Source: Chitinophaga sancti (GTDB lineage: Bacteria > Bacteroidota > Bacteroidia > Chitinophagales > Chitinophagaceae). From it: DNA of 64,000 nucleotides. Below the pieces are notes generated by a model, which saw only the letters and a list, made by a program, of their open reading frames with translations, had not been told where the DNA came from and ran no database searches. Location of the stretch: positions 1 to 64,000 of the forward strand of contig NZ_CP139247.1 of assembly GCF_034087045.1 (NCBI RefSeq), written 5' to 3'. Shown here piece after piece: positions 10,085 to 19,398 of this stretch (position 1 is its first letter; each line of letters begins with the position of its first letter). A program made the position numbers and the translations under genes.

Positions 10085-11587
10085 ATGAAACGTCTTATAT
10101 CTTTATCATTCTCCATCCTCCTCCTCGCTGCTTGTAACAAGAAGCTGGAGATCACGCCGGCAGGTACTCCTACCAGTGGTAACTTCTGGACAACATCAGA
10201 CGATGCTGTCGCTGGTGCCAATGCCTTATATTCCGAATTTGACAATGAAAACTTTTATGGTCGTGGCTACTGGTGGTTTATCAACGCCAGTGATGACATG
10301 GTTACCGGTCGTGTAAAAGCGGAAGGTGATAATATCAAAAACTTCAACAGCAGTTTCATCGGCGGTTCCTACACCGAATCACAATGGAAGATGCGTTACA
10401 TCGTGATCAAACGTGCGAACGATATCATCAAGCATGTTCCAGCTATCGACATGGACGAAACCCTGAAAAACCGTATCCTCGGTGAAGCATATTTCTTCAG
10501 TGGTCTCATGTACTTTGAACTGGCTTACACATATGGAGATGCCCGCGCAGGTGTACCTATCGTAAACCGTGACAGCACTGTAGGCGATGCACCTATCCCA
10601 CGTGCTGCAAATGTAGACGTAGTGTATGACTACGTAGCCAGCGAACTGCAAAAGGCGGCTAACCACCTCCCATACTTCGATACTTACACCACTGATCAGT
10701 ATGGCCGTCCTCACAAAACAGCAGCCTGGGCATTCATGAGCAAAATGTACCTCTACAAAAAGGACTATGCAAATGCAGAAAAATATGCTGACTCTGTAAT
10801 CAACAGTGGCAAGCATGCATTGCTGCCAAATTTCGCTGATGTATTTACTATTGCTAATAACTGGACCAGTGAATATATTTGGTCTGTATATTCTAACTCA
10901 CAATCACCAAGTGGCTGGGGTAGCATTCTGCCAGGTGTGATGCTGGAAAACAAAGGTTGGGGTGAATACAATGGCTGGGGCTATTATATGCCAACCAAAG
11001 AGTTGTATGACTCTTACGAAACTGGTGACCTGCGCAGAGAAGCAACGATCCTGAAACCAGGAGATAACTTTACTTACTTTGGTACGGCTAAGACGTATGC
11101 TTCTACCAACAGTTTGTCTGGCTATCAGTTCCGCAAGTATATGGAGCCGTTCTCCTATGCCAATCAGGCACACGTGAGTCCGAATGGTGATCACCCGACG
11201 ACTGACCTGAACCTGCCACTGATCCGTTATGCAGAAGTGTTGTTGATCAAGGCAGAAGCGGAGCTGATGCAGGGTAAGAATGCAGATGTTGAAATCAATA
11301 AGATCCGTAACCGTGCTGGTCTGGCGAGTGTAACGAATGCTACAATGACTGAGTTGAAAAAACAACGTCGTTCAGAACTGGCTGGTGAATGGGCAAACCG
11401 TCACTTTGACCTGGTAAGATGGGGTGATGCACAAGCCACTTATGCTCAGCCATTGCACGGGTATTCTGGTTCAGTGGTATGGCCTGCACGTACCTTCAAT
11501 CCTGCGATACATAATGTATGGCCGGTGCCAAGAACAGAGGTGACCAGCAGTAATGGTGTTGTGACCCAGAATGCCGGATGGGAATAA
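10085..11587 (+). CDS. SusD/RagB-family nutrient-binding lipoprotein
   Basis: A 500-residue surface lipoprotein that forms the lid and substrate receptor over the SusC barrel. The signal sequence ends in a lipobox (LLLAAC, Cys17). SusD features include the N-terminal helix region (NFWTTSDDAVAGANALYSEF), the RNRAGL segment and the WANRHFDLVRWGD motif near the C-terminus. It is collinear with susC, with 228 bases of repeat-filled spacer between them. A large hairpin follows 17 bases after the stop. Ligand identity cannot be read from the sequence. Confidence 0.94.
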   Translation: MKRLISLSFSILLLAACNKKLEITPAGTPTSGNFWTTSDDAVAGANALYSEFDNENFYGRGYWWFINASDDMVTGRVKAEGDNIKNFNSSFIGGSYTESQWKMRYIVIKRANDIIKHVPAIDMDETLKNRILGEAYFFSGLMYFELAYTYGDARAGVPIVNRDSTVGDAPIPRAANVDVVYDYVASELQKAANHLPYFDTYTTDQYGRPHKTAAWAFMSKMYLYKKDYANAEKYADSVINSGKHALLPNFADVFTIANNWTSEYIWSVYSNSQSPSGWGSILPGVMLENKGWGEYNGWGYYMPTKELYDSYETGDLRREATILKPGDNFTYFGTAKTYASTNSLSGYQFRKYMEPFSYANQAHVSPNGDHPTTDLNLPLIRYAEVLLIKAEAELMQGKNADVEINKIRNRAGLASVTNATMTELKKQRRSELAGEWANRHFDLVRWGDAQATYAQPLHGYSGSVVWPARTFNPAIHNVWPVPRTEVTSSNGVVTQNAGWE

Positions 11588-11604
11588 ATCATTTATATAA
11601 TAAT

Positions 11605-11659
11605 CCCGTCCTCCCTTTCCCAGGCCCCTTTTGGGCCTACCTGGGAAAGGGAGGACGGG
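11605..11659 (+). terminator. Very strong 20-bp hairpin after susD
   Basis: Twenty perfectly paired bases per arm (CCCGTCCTCCCTTTCCCAGG and its complement), with a further GGCCC/GGGCC pairing inside the loop. No T tract follows and the next ATG is 23 bases away. It may act as an mRNA-stabilising or attenuating element between susD and the phosphatase gene rather than a complete terminator. Confidence 0.75.
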
Positions 11660-11682
11660 AAATAATCAAACTTCAATAAACC

Positions 11683-13626
11683 ATGAAAAAATTACTTTTA
11701 TCCTCACTACTATTTACCACCTTCCTAGCACAAACCCAGGCCCAAACATATACCCAGGCTCAAACACAAACTCAAGCCCAATCCCAGGTCCAGACTCAGC
11801 CTCCATCTCTGGCTCAAACAAAAACCCTGGCCCAATCACAAACAAAAACCTCCCTTCCAACCTACACCCCTATCAACGCCCACTCCCACAACGACTACGA
11901 ACAACCCATTCCCTTCCTCTCCGCTTACACCCGCCACTTCGGTAGCATCGAAGCCGACGTCTACACCCAAAACAACTCTTTATGGGTCGCTCACGAAACC
12001 AAAGAACTCACCCCTGACCGTACCCTCGAATCCCTCTATCTCATCCCATTAAAAAACAACATCAAAAAAAACAACGGCACCGCCTATCCAAATTCCCACG
12101 ACACTCTCCAACTCCTGATCGACTTTAAAACCGACAGCATTGCCACCATGGCAGCCCTCATAAAGATCCTCTCCAAATACCCCACCATCACCAACAACCC
12201 CACCATCCAGATCGTGATCAGCGGTAACCAACCGGATCCCAAACTATGGCACACCTACCCCTCCTACATCTTATTCGACGGCAAGCGTGAAGGCACCTAT
12301 CCCGCGGACGCTGCCAAACGCATTCCCATGTACAGCACTGATCTGAAAAACTTTACCCAATGGAATGGCAAAGGCATCATCATCAAACCTGAACATGACC
12401 GCATCCAACAATGGATAGACAGCGTACACACCCTTGGTAAAAAAGTACGCTTCTGGGATACTCCTGACAATCCAAACACCTGGAAGACTTTCATGAACCT
12501 GGGTGTCAACTATATCAATACTGATAAAGTAGAAGCGATTGCCGACTTCCTCTCCAACCGTGCAAACATTGAATACAATGCGACCATGGCACCGCACGAA
12601 GTCTACCAAGCAAAATATATCAACAACGACAGTCTTATTACCATCAACAAAGTCATCCTTCTCATCGGCGATGGTATGGGTCTCACGCAGATATACTCCG
12701 GCTTCACTGGCAACCGTGGCCAGCTGAACCTCCTTGAAATGCTGAACATCGGCTTTTCAAAAACCTACTCATCCGACAGCTATATCACCGACTCTGCTGC
12801 CGGCGGCACCGCCATGGCATCAGGCAAAAAAACCAATAACCGTTACGTTGGTGTAGATGCCACCGGCGTTGCGATTCCTGCCATCCCTGACCTCATTGCG
12901 CCTAAAGGTTATGTATCAGGCATCATCAGCGCCGGTGATATCACCGATGCGACTCCTGCTGCCTTCTATGGCCATGCACAGGACAGAAGTTACGAAGATG
13001 CTATTGCAAAAGACTTCCTCAACAGTCCTGTCTCCGTCCTGATCGGTGGTGCTCCCCGTCACTTCAATGCACGTGGGGACAAATTGGATATGCCTGCATT
13101 ATTAAAAGAGAAAGGCTACACCTTCACGACTAAATTAGAAGACCTCGACACTATACAATCTTCAAAATATATCAACCTGACTACCCAGGCAGAGCTCTCC
13201 ATGCAGAATGGTCGTGGAGAATTTCTTTCTAAAGCACTCACCAAAACCATCCACACCTTAAACGCCAATAAAAAAGGCTTCTTTATCATGGCCGAAGGAG
13301 CGCAGATAGATTATGGTGGTCATGCTAACAAACTCCCTTATGTCATCACAGAAATGATGGACTTTGACAAAGCCATTGGCGAAGCCATGAAATTCGCAGA
13401 TGAAGATGGTCATACCTTAGTGATCGTTACTGCCGATCATGAAACCGGGGGGCTATCCCTGTTAGATGGCAACATCTCCAAAGGTCAGGCTGACGGTCAT
13501 TTCAGTACCAATGACCATACAGCGGTGATGGTTCCGGTATTTGCTTATGGGCCTAATTCATTGTTATTCAGAGGGGTGTATGAGAATACAGAGATCTTTA
13601 AAAAGATCATTGATCTGTTGAAATAA
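11683..13626 (+). CDS. Fused phosphodiesterase-like (PI-PLC/GDPD) and alkaline phosphatase
   Basis: A 647-residue secreted two-domain enzyme. After a signal peptide and a Gln/Thr-rich spacer (about 20-60), residues of about 65-285 form a PI-PLC/GDPD-type TIM barrel (NAHSHNDYEQ, SIEADVY, HETKEL, LLIDFKTD). From about 320 the alkaline phosphatase fold begins: IGDGMG metal ligand, TDSAAGGTAMASG with the likely nucleophile Ser371, and TADHETGG metal ligands near the end. Together the domains could cleave a phosphodiester and then release phosphate, for example from glycerophosphodiesters; this is inferred. Its position behind susCD makes it the likely surface or periplasmic enzyme of the locus. 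A perfect terminator follows. Confidence 0.85.
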   Translation: MKKLLLSSLLFTTFLAQTQAQTYTQAQTQTQAQSQVQTQPPSLAQTKTLAQSQTKTSLPTYTPINAHSHNDYEQPIPFLSAYTRHFGSIEADVYTQNNSLWVAHETKELTPDRTLESLYLIPLKNNIKKNNGTAYPNSHDTLQLLIDFKTDSIATMAALIKILSKYPTITNNPTIQIVISGNQPDPKLWHTYPSYILFDGKREGTYPADAAKRIPMYSTDLKNFTQWNGKGIIIKPEHDRIQQWIDSVHTLGKKVRFWDTPDNPNTWKTFMNLGVNYINTDKVEAIADFLSNRANIEYNATMAPHEVYQAKYINNDSLITINKVILLIGDGMGLTQIYSGFTGNRGQLNLLEMLNIGFSKTYSSDSYITDSAAGGTAMASGKKTNNRYVGVDATGVAIPAIPDLIAPKGYVSGIISAGDITDATPAAFYGHAQDRSYEDAIAKDFLNSPVSVLIGGAPRHFNARGDKLDMPALLKEKGYTFTTKLEDLDTIQSSKYINLTTQAELSMQNGRGEFLSKALTKTIHTLNANKKGFFIMAEGAQIDYGGHANKLPYVITEMMDFDKAIGEAMKFADEDGHTLVIVTADHETGGLSLLDGNISKGQADGHFSTNDHTAVMVPVFAYGPNSLLFRGVYENTEIFKKIIDLLK

Positions 13627-13654
13627 AGGACCAGGTTCTTTAATAATAGATTGT

Positions 13655-13696
13655 AAAAAGAAACGGCGCTTAAAATAATAAGCGCCGTTTCTTTTT
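13655..13696 (+). terminator. Intrinsic terminator, bidirectional by symmetry
   Basis: A perfect 18-bp inverted repeat (AAAAAGAAACGGCGCTTA) surrounds a 6-base loop and ends in CTTTTT. It closes the susCD-phosphatase unit. Confidence 0.92.
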
Positions 13697-13707
13697 ATAT
13701 TTATACC

Positions 13708-14133
13708 ATGAAATCAAAAAACATCCTTTACCTTTTTATCCTGAATGCATTGTTATTCCCCCAGTTTACACATGCGCAGACAGACAGTGCAAAAATCATG
13801 TTAACGAAGTTTTACAAGGCTTATATTCCGACTGTTGATTCCAGCACCGGACTGCGCCAAATTGAAAAATTGCAGAAACAATATAGTACCGCCAAACTCA
13901 TCTCCTGGGTAAACAAGCAAACTGAAACAATGGAGTTGGACTACGATCCATATCTGAATGCACAGGATGCTGACAAGGATTGGGTAAGAACATTGCAAAT
14001 CGAAAAAGATCTAAAAACACCTAACTTGTACAATATATCCTTTTTGGATAACTACGAAAAGAAAAGACATTACATAAAAGTCTTCGTTTCCAAAGAAAGA
14101 AATCAATATAAAATCAGCGGATTTAAAAACTAA
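13708..14133 (+). CDS. Secreted protein, DUF3828-like
   Basis: A 141-residue protein with a signal peptide (NILYLFILNALLFPQFTHAQ). The mature part has the layout of DUF3828-type periplasmic proteins (MLTKFYKAYIPTVDSST, then DADKDWVRTLQIEKD, then YIKVFVSKE). It starts 11 bases after the terminator stem, so its promoter probably overlaps that hairpin. The next gene begins 4 bases after its stop, which suggests co-transcription. Function is unknown and the family call is tentative. Confidence 0.7.
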   Translation: MKSKNILYLFILNALLFPQFTHAQTDSAKIMLTKFYKAYIPTVDSSTGLRQIEKLQKQYSTAKLISWVNKQTETMELDYDPYLNAQDADKDWVRTLQIEKDLKTPNLYNISFLDNYEKKRHYIKVFVSKERNQYKISGFKN

Positions 14134-14137
14134 TATT

Positions 14138-14851
14138 ATGGGATGGAAAGCTGCGTCAATAATTATCAGCAATGTCACTACAGTAGATGCTGAAAAGCTC
14201 TTGCAGGAACTGGGGTTTGAACAATTCACAACGATTGATGATGAGCCGTATGACGTAGCTGTTTATCCTGAAAAATGTCAGATATTCATAGGTGTGTATA
14301 AAAATAATCTGATCATCTCTTCCTGGGAAATAACGGATCATTCTTTCGGTAAAGAGTTATCAACATTTGAACAAAAGCTGTCTAACCTTTTCCCGGCTTC
14401 TGAAATCTGTACCATACAATTACATAGCGGAGTCAATCACTGGGGATACGCTATTGTAAAGAATGGAGAAAAGATTCGTGTAAGATGTGGTAATGCTGAC
14501 CAGGGTACCATCATAGAACTAGGCGAACCTTTGTTGGAAGAGCAGGAACTCCTCTCCAAATCTGAAATCAAAGATGGTAGAAGGATCTATCATTTAAGAG
14601 ACGACGAACCTTATGAAGAGGACCAGGTAGGAGAAAATTTCGTATCCTCAATATGGGCAAGGTATACCGGTAAAGAGTTTTTTGAAGATGAGGATATGTT
14701 TGAGTTCATGCTGTCAGGTTTTAATACAACCAAAGCAGTCTCCTCAACCCAACCAACTCACAAGCAACAGTCTGCTTCAAACCAGCAGTCAGTAACAGAC
14801 CAACAGTCTGAAAACACTAATGTCACAAAGCCCTGGTGGAAGTTCTGGTAA
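14138..14851 (+). CDS. Hypothetical cytoplasmic protein
   Basis: 237 residues with no signal peptide or membrane helix. The first 150 residues alternate short strands (IFIGVYKNNLIISSWEI, NHWGYAIVKNGEKIRVRCG). An acidic middle (DDEPYEEDQVG) and a Gln/Ser-rich tail (HKQQSASNQQSVTDQQSEN) end in PWWKFW. The aromatic terminus behind a flexible tail could be a docking peptide, which is speculative. It is probably co-transcribed with the preceding secreted protein. Confidence 0.7.
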   Translation: MGWKAASIIISNVTTVDAEKLLQELGFEQFTTIDDEPYDVAVYPEKCQIFIGVYKNNLIISSWEITDHSFGKELSTFEQKLSNLFPASEICTIQLHSGVNHWGYAIVKNGEKIRVRCGNADQGTIIELGEPLLEEQELLSKSEIKDGRRIYHLRDDEPYEEDQVGENFVSSIWARYTGKEFFEDEDMFEFMLSGFNTTKAVSSTQPTHKQQSASNQQSVTDQQSENTNVTKPWWKFW

Positions 14852-15012
14852 TACCCAGCTTCTACTCTTTCCAAAAGCCCATTCCCTGAAATCCTTTTTC
14901 AGGAATAACTCCTTATCTATTTAACTCGTCCACCCCACCTTTGCACCCACCTCTCAATTATTTCTGTGATCTCCTAACTCCCTCTTCCCCTCAACCTTTA
15001 TATTTACCTCCA

Positions 15013-17031
15013 ATGAAATCCAGGATCCTCCAATTCATCATCCTCCTGCTTCTCTACAACTCACTCCTGCATGTCAAAGCCCGCCCCATCTCCGCCTGGC
15101 ACATGCAGCCAATCACTATTCAATCTCCCTGGGCCTCACAGGTATCACCCTCTCATCCCCTCCCTGAATACCCCCGCCCTCAAATGGTCCGCACCCAATG
15201 GCAAAACCTCAACGGCCTCTGGGACTACGCCATCACTGCCTGGGATGCTGCCGCTCCTTCTTTTTACCAGGGAAAAATTCTCGTCCCTTTTCCAATAGAA
15301 TCCGCGCTTTCCGGTGTGCAACACGCGCTTCTACCTAAACAACGCCTCTGGTACCACACTACTTTCAAAGCCACTCCCAAACAAAGAACCCTCCTTCATT
15401 TCGGCGCCGTCGACTGGAAGGCTACCGTCTACCTCAATGGCCATAACCTCGGCGCACACCTCGGTGGCTATAATCATTTCTCTTACGACATCACTTCTTT
15501 CCTCAAACCAGGTAACAACGAATTAATCGTCAGTGTCTACGACCCTACCTCCCAGGGCAATAACCCACATGGCAAGCAAAGCCTCTACCCGCGTAAAATA
15601 TTATACACTGCCTGCAGCGGCATCTGGCAAACCGTCTGGTTAGAAACTGTACCTGACACTTACATCGCCGGGTTCACCCTCACACCAGATCTTGATAATA
15701 ATGAAGTACAGATCAAAGTGGCCGTTTCATCTCCTGATGGACAAAATGCAATTTCCGTTTCTATACCTCATGATCAATTCATACCTCATGATCAATCTAC
15801 ACCTCATGATCAATCCATATCCCATAATCAAAATACCATTCCTGTTTCATCATTCGACACTCACAACTTCGACTCTCATCACACCATCCCTGTTTCATAC
15901 CCCAGCACTCAAAACACATTGCCCATTTCATCCTCCAATCCTCAAATCACATCTACCACCTCTGCTCATTATACCATTCAAGCTATTTCAAACAACATCA
16001 CCACCGCCCCCTCTGCTGGCGACAGCCTCACCCTACACATTCCATCTCCCCATACCTGGAGTCCACAAGATCCTTATCTCTACCCCCTCACCATCCGCCT
16101 CTTAAAAGACGGCATCATCACCGACTCCATCACCAGCTATTTCGCTATGCGTAAAATCACCTTAGAACCAGACGCCGCCGGTCGTCCCCGCATCTTTCTC
16201 AACCACAAATACCTATTCAACCTCGGCGTCCTCGACCAGGGCTACTGGCCAGACGGTATTTACACCGCCCCAACTGACAGCGCCTTAGCCTACGATATCA
16301 ACATCATCAAACAAATGGGTTTCAATACCATCCGCAAACACATCAAAATCGAACCTGACCGCTGGTACTACCACTGTGACAAACTAGGTATGCTCGTGTG
16401 GCAAGACCTCATTCCCCCTGCCGGCTATACCCAGGCCGACGCCTCCGTATTCGAAGACGAAAGCCCAAAAATCATCCAACAACTTTACAACTTCCCCTCC
16501 ATCATCGTCTGGACCTTATTCAACGAAGGCTGGGGTGCTTACGATCAACTACGCCTCGCCACCCAACTCAAACGCTACGATCCCAGCCGTCTCCTCAACG
16601 CTCACTCCGGTGCTAACATGGATGAATACAGCGAAGGCTACCCTTCTCAAATGTGGGCAGGCAGCGACTTCGTCGATGTACATAAATACCCTGGCCCTTC
16701 CATCGGCCCCTCTTTACCTCAAAAAGCCGCAGTACTCGGTGAATGGGGAGGCATCGGTGTAAGTATAACAGGTCATCGCTGGGAACCCGATCAGTCTTAT
16801 AGTTATCTCGATGTCACCCGCGCAGAATTTCCTGACTACTACCAGGCACTTATGCAATTATTGTATTTATACGAAAGAGCTGGTTTATCAGGGGCTATCT
16901 ATACCCAACCATTTGATGTAGAAAGAGAAGAAAATGGATTAATCACCTACGATAGAAAAGTTCCCAAAATGCCAGTGCCTGTGATCAGGGCTATCAACGA
17001 TTCGTTATTGACTGCGATTGCTCACCATTAG
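15013..17031 (+). CDS. Glycoside hydrolase family 2 protein
   Basis: A 672-residue exported glycosidase of the beta-galactosidase/glucuronidase/mannosidase clan. I chose the ATG at 15013 because it begins the signal peptide (MKSRILQFIILLLLYNSLLHV); the frame is open back to 14941. The order is sugar-binding jelly roll (about 40-210), Ig-like sandwich (about 215-370), TIM barrel (about 385-665). The acid/base motif NEGWG and the barrel strand RKHIKIEPDRWYYHCDKLG are present. LGEWGG near the end is the candidate nucleophile region. The Ig-like domain carries a low-complexity insert with four PHDQS-like repeats (about 15759-15830). A CACCTTTGCAC element near 14935 may be its -7 box. It overlaps the convergent gene by 38 bases. 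Confidence 0.88.
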   Translation: MKSRILQFIILLLLYNSLLHVKARPISAWHMQPITIQSPWASQVSPSHPLPEYPRPQMVRTQWQNLNGLWDYAITAWDAAAPSFYQGKILVPFPIESALSGVQHALLPKQRLWYHTTFKATPKQRTLLHFGAVDWKATVYLNGHNLGAHLGGYNHFSYDITSFLKPGNNELIVSVYDPTSQGNNPHGKQSLYPRKILYTACSGIWQTVWLETVPDTYIAGFTLTPDLDNNEVQIKVAVSSPDGQNAISVSIPHDQFIPHDQSTPHDQSISHNQNTIPVSSFDTHNFDSHHTIPVSYPSTQNTLPISSSNPQITSTTSAHYTIQAISNNITTAPSAGDSLTLHIPSPHTWSPQDPYLYPLTIRLLKDGIITDSITSYFAMRKITLEPDAAGRPRIFLNHKYLFNLGVLDQGYWPDGIYTAPTDSALAYDINIIKQMGFNTIRKHIKIEPDRWYYHCDKLGMLVWQDLIPPAGYTQADASVFEDESPKIIQQLYNFPSIIVWTLFNEGWGAYDQLRLATQLKRYDPSRLLNAHSGANMDEYSEGYPSQMWAGSDFVDVHKYPGPSIGPSLPQKAAVLGEWGGIGVSITGHRWEPDQSYSYLDVTRAEFPDYYQALMQLLYLYERAGLSGAIYTQPFDVEREENGLITYDRKVPKMPVPVIRAINDSLLTAIAHH

Positions 17032-17440
17032 TTACCGCGCCATATTCCCATTTATCCTGGATACGATACAACATCCACCAGTAAGGCACACTCACTACCA
17101 ATTGTATTAACAGATATTCCGGTTTATCCTGCACAATACCCATCACCAAAATAAAAATCCCCCAACAAACACCTATCCCCCAATTCCAACGAATCGCAGA
17201 CTTCACCTCAAACCATAACAAAAAGTATTTTACGATATAAGCAATCGACAACAGGAAATATCCTCCAATCGCTACATTTCCCATTATTTCATCTGCCAGA
17301 CTATACTCCTCCGGCATAGCCGCATGCCCCACCATCGCTGCTCCTAAACAAAGAAAAAGCACGCCCACCAGCACACCGGCTAATAAATAAATCTTTAACA
17401 ACAATGGCAGTAGATTTCTTCTGCGTAGGTTAATATCCAT
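16994..17440 (-). CDS. Four-helix membrane protein, paralogue 1 of a tandem family
   Basis: 148 residues starting at MDINLRRRNLLP; the frame is open to 17515, but that extension is made of repeat DNA. It has four predicted membrane helices (LLKIYLLAGVLVGVLFLCLG, IGGYFLLSIAYIVKYFLLWF, WNWGIGVCWGIFILVMGI, LLIQLVVSVPYWWMLYRI). It shares RRRxLLPxxLKIYxxxG at the N-terminus, WFExKxAIRxNW in the middle and a PYWWMLYRIQDKWE end with three neighbours at 18.4-19.9 kb. Function is unknown. The 3' end overlaps the convergent glycosidase gene. Confidence 0.75.
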   Translation of the reverse strand: MDINLRRRNLLPLLLKIYLLAGVLVGVLFLCLGAAMVGHAAMPEEYSLADEIMGNVAIGGYFLLSIAYIVKYFLLWFEVKSAIRWNWGIGVCWGIFILVMGIVQDKPEYLLIQLVVSVPYWWMLYRIQDKWEYGAVTNGEQSQSITNR

Positions 17441-17635
17441 AAATATTATTTTCTCATGTACCAGGTACGCCAACAACCCATTCGCGCCATGCATATGCAA
17501 ATGCAGGGCATCCATGTAGGTTCCTTCTTAAAAAACTATAAATATTATTTTCTCATACACCAGGTACGCCAACAACCCATTCACACCTACATATGCAAAT
17601 GCAGGGCATCCATGAAGGTTCCTTCTTCAAAAACT
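17439..17635. repeat. Two tandem copies of a 98-99-bp unit
   Basis: The units begin ATAAATATTATTTTCTCAT at 17439 and 17538 and differ at a handful of positions. A third copy starts at 17636 and breaks off after a few bases. The array sits just upstream of the minus-strand start at 17440, so it could affect that promoter. Confidence 0.9.
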
Positions 17636-17673
17636 ATAAATATCCCACTTACCTCCCCGGTAATGGCTACATA

Positions 17674-18294
17674 CTATTTATTTTCGGAAGACTTCAGCGC
17701 CACATAAGTACCCGCACTAATACCCAATAAGATAAGGTTATTCATGGGAATAACAGGCATAATCTTATCAATCATATCATCAGAAGAAGCATACCCTGCC
17801 AACTGCAAATTGATCACCGTTCTCCATATAAACCAGATCCCAAAAAACAAATTGAACACCACCGCCTGAAAACGTGGAATACTAATCCCTGTTTTATCAG
17901 ACAGGATATCCAGCCAGAAACCTTCACTTTTCATGTCTTTTGAATTCTTCTGCGGCGCAGCTACTTCCTCTTCAGTCGCTTCTGTCACCGCTTCTTTGTA
18001 TTTGTTATCATCCGCTACGTCTACAATGCGTGCAGAGGCCGTGGTCAATGCGCCAATACCCAGGAGTAATAACGTAGAAGTATCAAAAGTCGGCATCTTG
18101 CCGGTAGCAGCCAGGATACTGATAAAGGAAACCAGTATGATAAAAGTCCACCAGAGTAACTGTAACCTGGAATAACTAAAAGGTTTGGGATCTATGTTAC
18201 TGGCATCGCAGAGTATACAAAAACGTTTCTGCATCCAAATGGCCATCACGACCCCTAAAATAAAAACTAGCAGGTAAATAACTTGTGCATTCAT
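17674..18294 (-). CDS. Hypothetical membrane protein
   Basis: 206 residues with about five hydrophobic segments (VIYLLVFILGVVMAIWM, LLWWTFIILVSFISILAA, STLLLLGIGALTTASARIV, AVVFNLFFGIWFIWRTVI, NLILLGISAGTYVALK). A charged cytoplasmic loop (KEAVTEATEEEVAAPQ) lies in the middle. RFCILCDASNIDPKPFSYSR near the N-terminus contains a CxxC. It lies between members of the tandem four-helix family on the same strand but is not related to them. No function is recognised. Confidence 0.75.
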   Translation of the reverse strand: MNAQVIYLLVFILGVVMAIWMQKRFCILCDASNIDPKPFSYSRLQLLWWTFIILVSFISILAATGKMPTFDTSTLLLLGIGALTTASARIVDVADDNKYKEAVTEATEEEVAAPQKNSKDMKSEGFWLDILSDKTGISIPRFQAVVFNLFFGIWFIWRTVINLQLAGYASSDDMIDKIMPVIPMNNLILLGISAGTYVALKSSENK

Positions 18295-18362
18295 GGTATA
18301 AGGAAAAAATAAGTCGCTTAGTACGTGTTCGTTTAGTTTGTATTCGCTTAGTATGTCTTTGT

Positions 18363-18839
18363 TTAGTTTGTCTTTGTTTTGAGTTCCCGCTTAGATAGAG
18401 CTTCCTGTTCCCAGCGGTATTGGATTTTGTAGATCATAATCCAGTAAGGAATGGTCAATACCAACCCATTGACCTGGCTCATTTTTGTACCACCCGTAAA
18501 AAAGCCGACTCCCAACATCACCAACCAAATCGCACCCATGATCCAGTTATACCGGATGGCCCATTTCACTTCAAACCAAAGAGACGCTGTCATCGAAAAA
18601 ATAATAGCTGAAAAGAGTGCGGCCATACCCACCAAACCTGCCATCACCAAATAATTCTGCCCGAACGCTCCAAGTATGAGTTGTGAAAACCCCAACGCAA
18701 ATAAGATGGCCAGAAAGAAGATCACAGCCACAACAAAACCTATCCAGATGTAAACTTTCAGGAAAACAGGTAACAAACTTCGACGGCGAATACGAAATTC
18801 CGTCCCGAAATTATCCTCGAAAATAGTTGGCTGTTCCAT
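18363..18839 (-). CDS. Four-helix membrane protein, paralogue 2
   Basis: 158 residues starting at MEQPTIFEDNFG, an N-terminus matched by the next two paralogues (MEQPSIFGEQF, MEEPSIFDEPF), which supports this start over the upstream ATG at 18866. It has the family pattern: RRRSLLPVFLKVYIWIGF, central WFEVKWAIRYNWIMGA, and PYWIMIYKIQYRWEQEALSK at the end. It is closest to paralogue 3. The tandem arrangement indicates local duplication. Confidence 0.8.
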   Translation of the reverse strand: MEQPTIFEDNFGTEFRIRRRSLLPVFLKVYIWIGFVVAVIFFLAILFALGFSQLILGAFGQNYLVMAGLVGMAALFSAIIFSMTASLWFEVKWAIRYNWIMGAIWLVMLGVGFFTGGTKMSQVNGLVLTIPYWIMIYKIQYRWEQEALSKRELKTKTN

Positions 18840-18876
18840 AGATATTATTATATAGCAAATATACACAATACATCAG

Positions 18877-19383
18877 CTATTTCATAGGGGTAGCGGTAAG
18901 GGCTTCTTTTTTTGAAATGGCTATGTGTTCCCAGCGATACTGGATCTTGTATAACATGACATAATAGGGAATAGCTACTACCAATGGAAGGGAGAGTTCA
19001 GTTAAATCCGTTCCGGTCCAATCATCGAACGAAATACCTATGACAAACAGGAAAATAGCCAACAGGATTGCTCCCAACGCCCAGTTATACCGGATCGCCC
19101 ATTTGGCTTCAAACCAGAGAGCGGCAACAGCCGTAAAAAATATTGTGATCAATCCCAATCCTACGGAGAGTTCAACGACTACCAACCATCCTGAGTCGCG
19201 TCTTTTATAATGATGATGTTTAAGAAGGTCGGAGCCTATAGAAAATAATAAAGCGATCAAACAGCCTAACAATATCAGGAACCCAATCCAGATGTATACT
19301 TTAAGAAAAACAGGTAACATGCGGCGACGACGCACCTGGAATGCTGTGGCGAATTGTTCTCCGAAAATAGAGGGTTGCTCCAT
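18877..19383 (-). CDS. Four-helix membrane protein, paralogue 3
   Basis: 168 residues beginning MEQPSIFGEQFATAF. Shared blocks are RRRRMLPVFLKVYIWIGF, WFEAKWAIRYNWALGA and PYYVMLYKIQYRWEHIAISK. The loop after the first helix is longer and basic (LKHHHYKRRDSG). The gene lies 37 bases upstream of paralogue 2 and is probably co-transcribed with it. Function unknown. Confidence 0.8.
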   Translation of the reverse strand: MEQPSIFGEQFATAFQVRRRRMLPVFLKVYIWIGFLILLGCLIALLFSIGSDLLKHHHYKRRDSGWLVVVELSVGLGLITIFFTAVAALWFEAKWAIRYNWALGAILLAIFLFVIGISFDDWTGTDLTELSLPLVVAIPYYVMLYKIQYRWEHIAISKKEALTATPMK

Positions 19384-19398
19384 AGGTTATTAACTATT

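Noticed and set aside
17439..17515. Upstream extension of the membrane protein at 16994
   Set aside because: The extra 25 codons are part of the 98-99-bp repeat. The inner Met matches the basic N-terminus of the paralogues.
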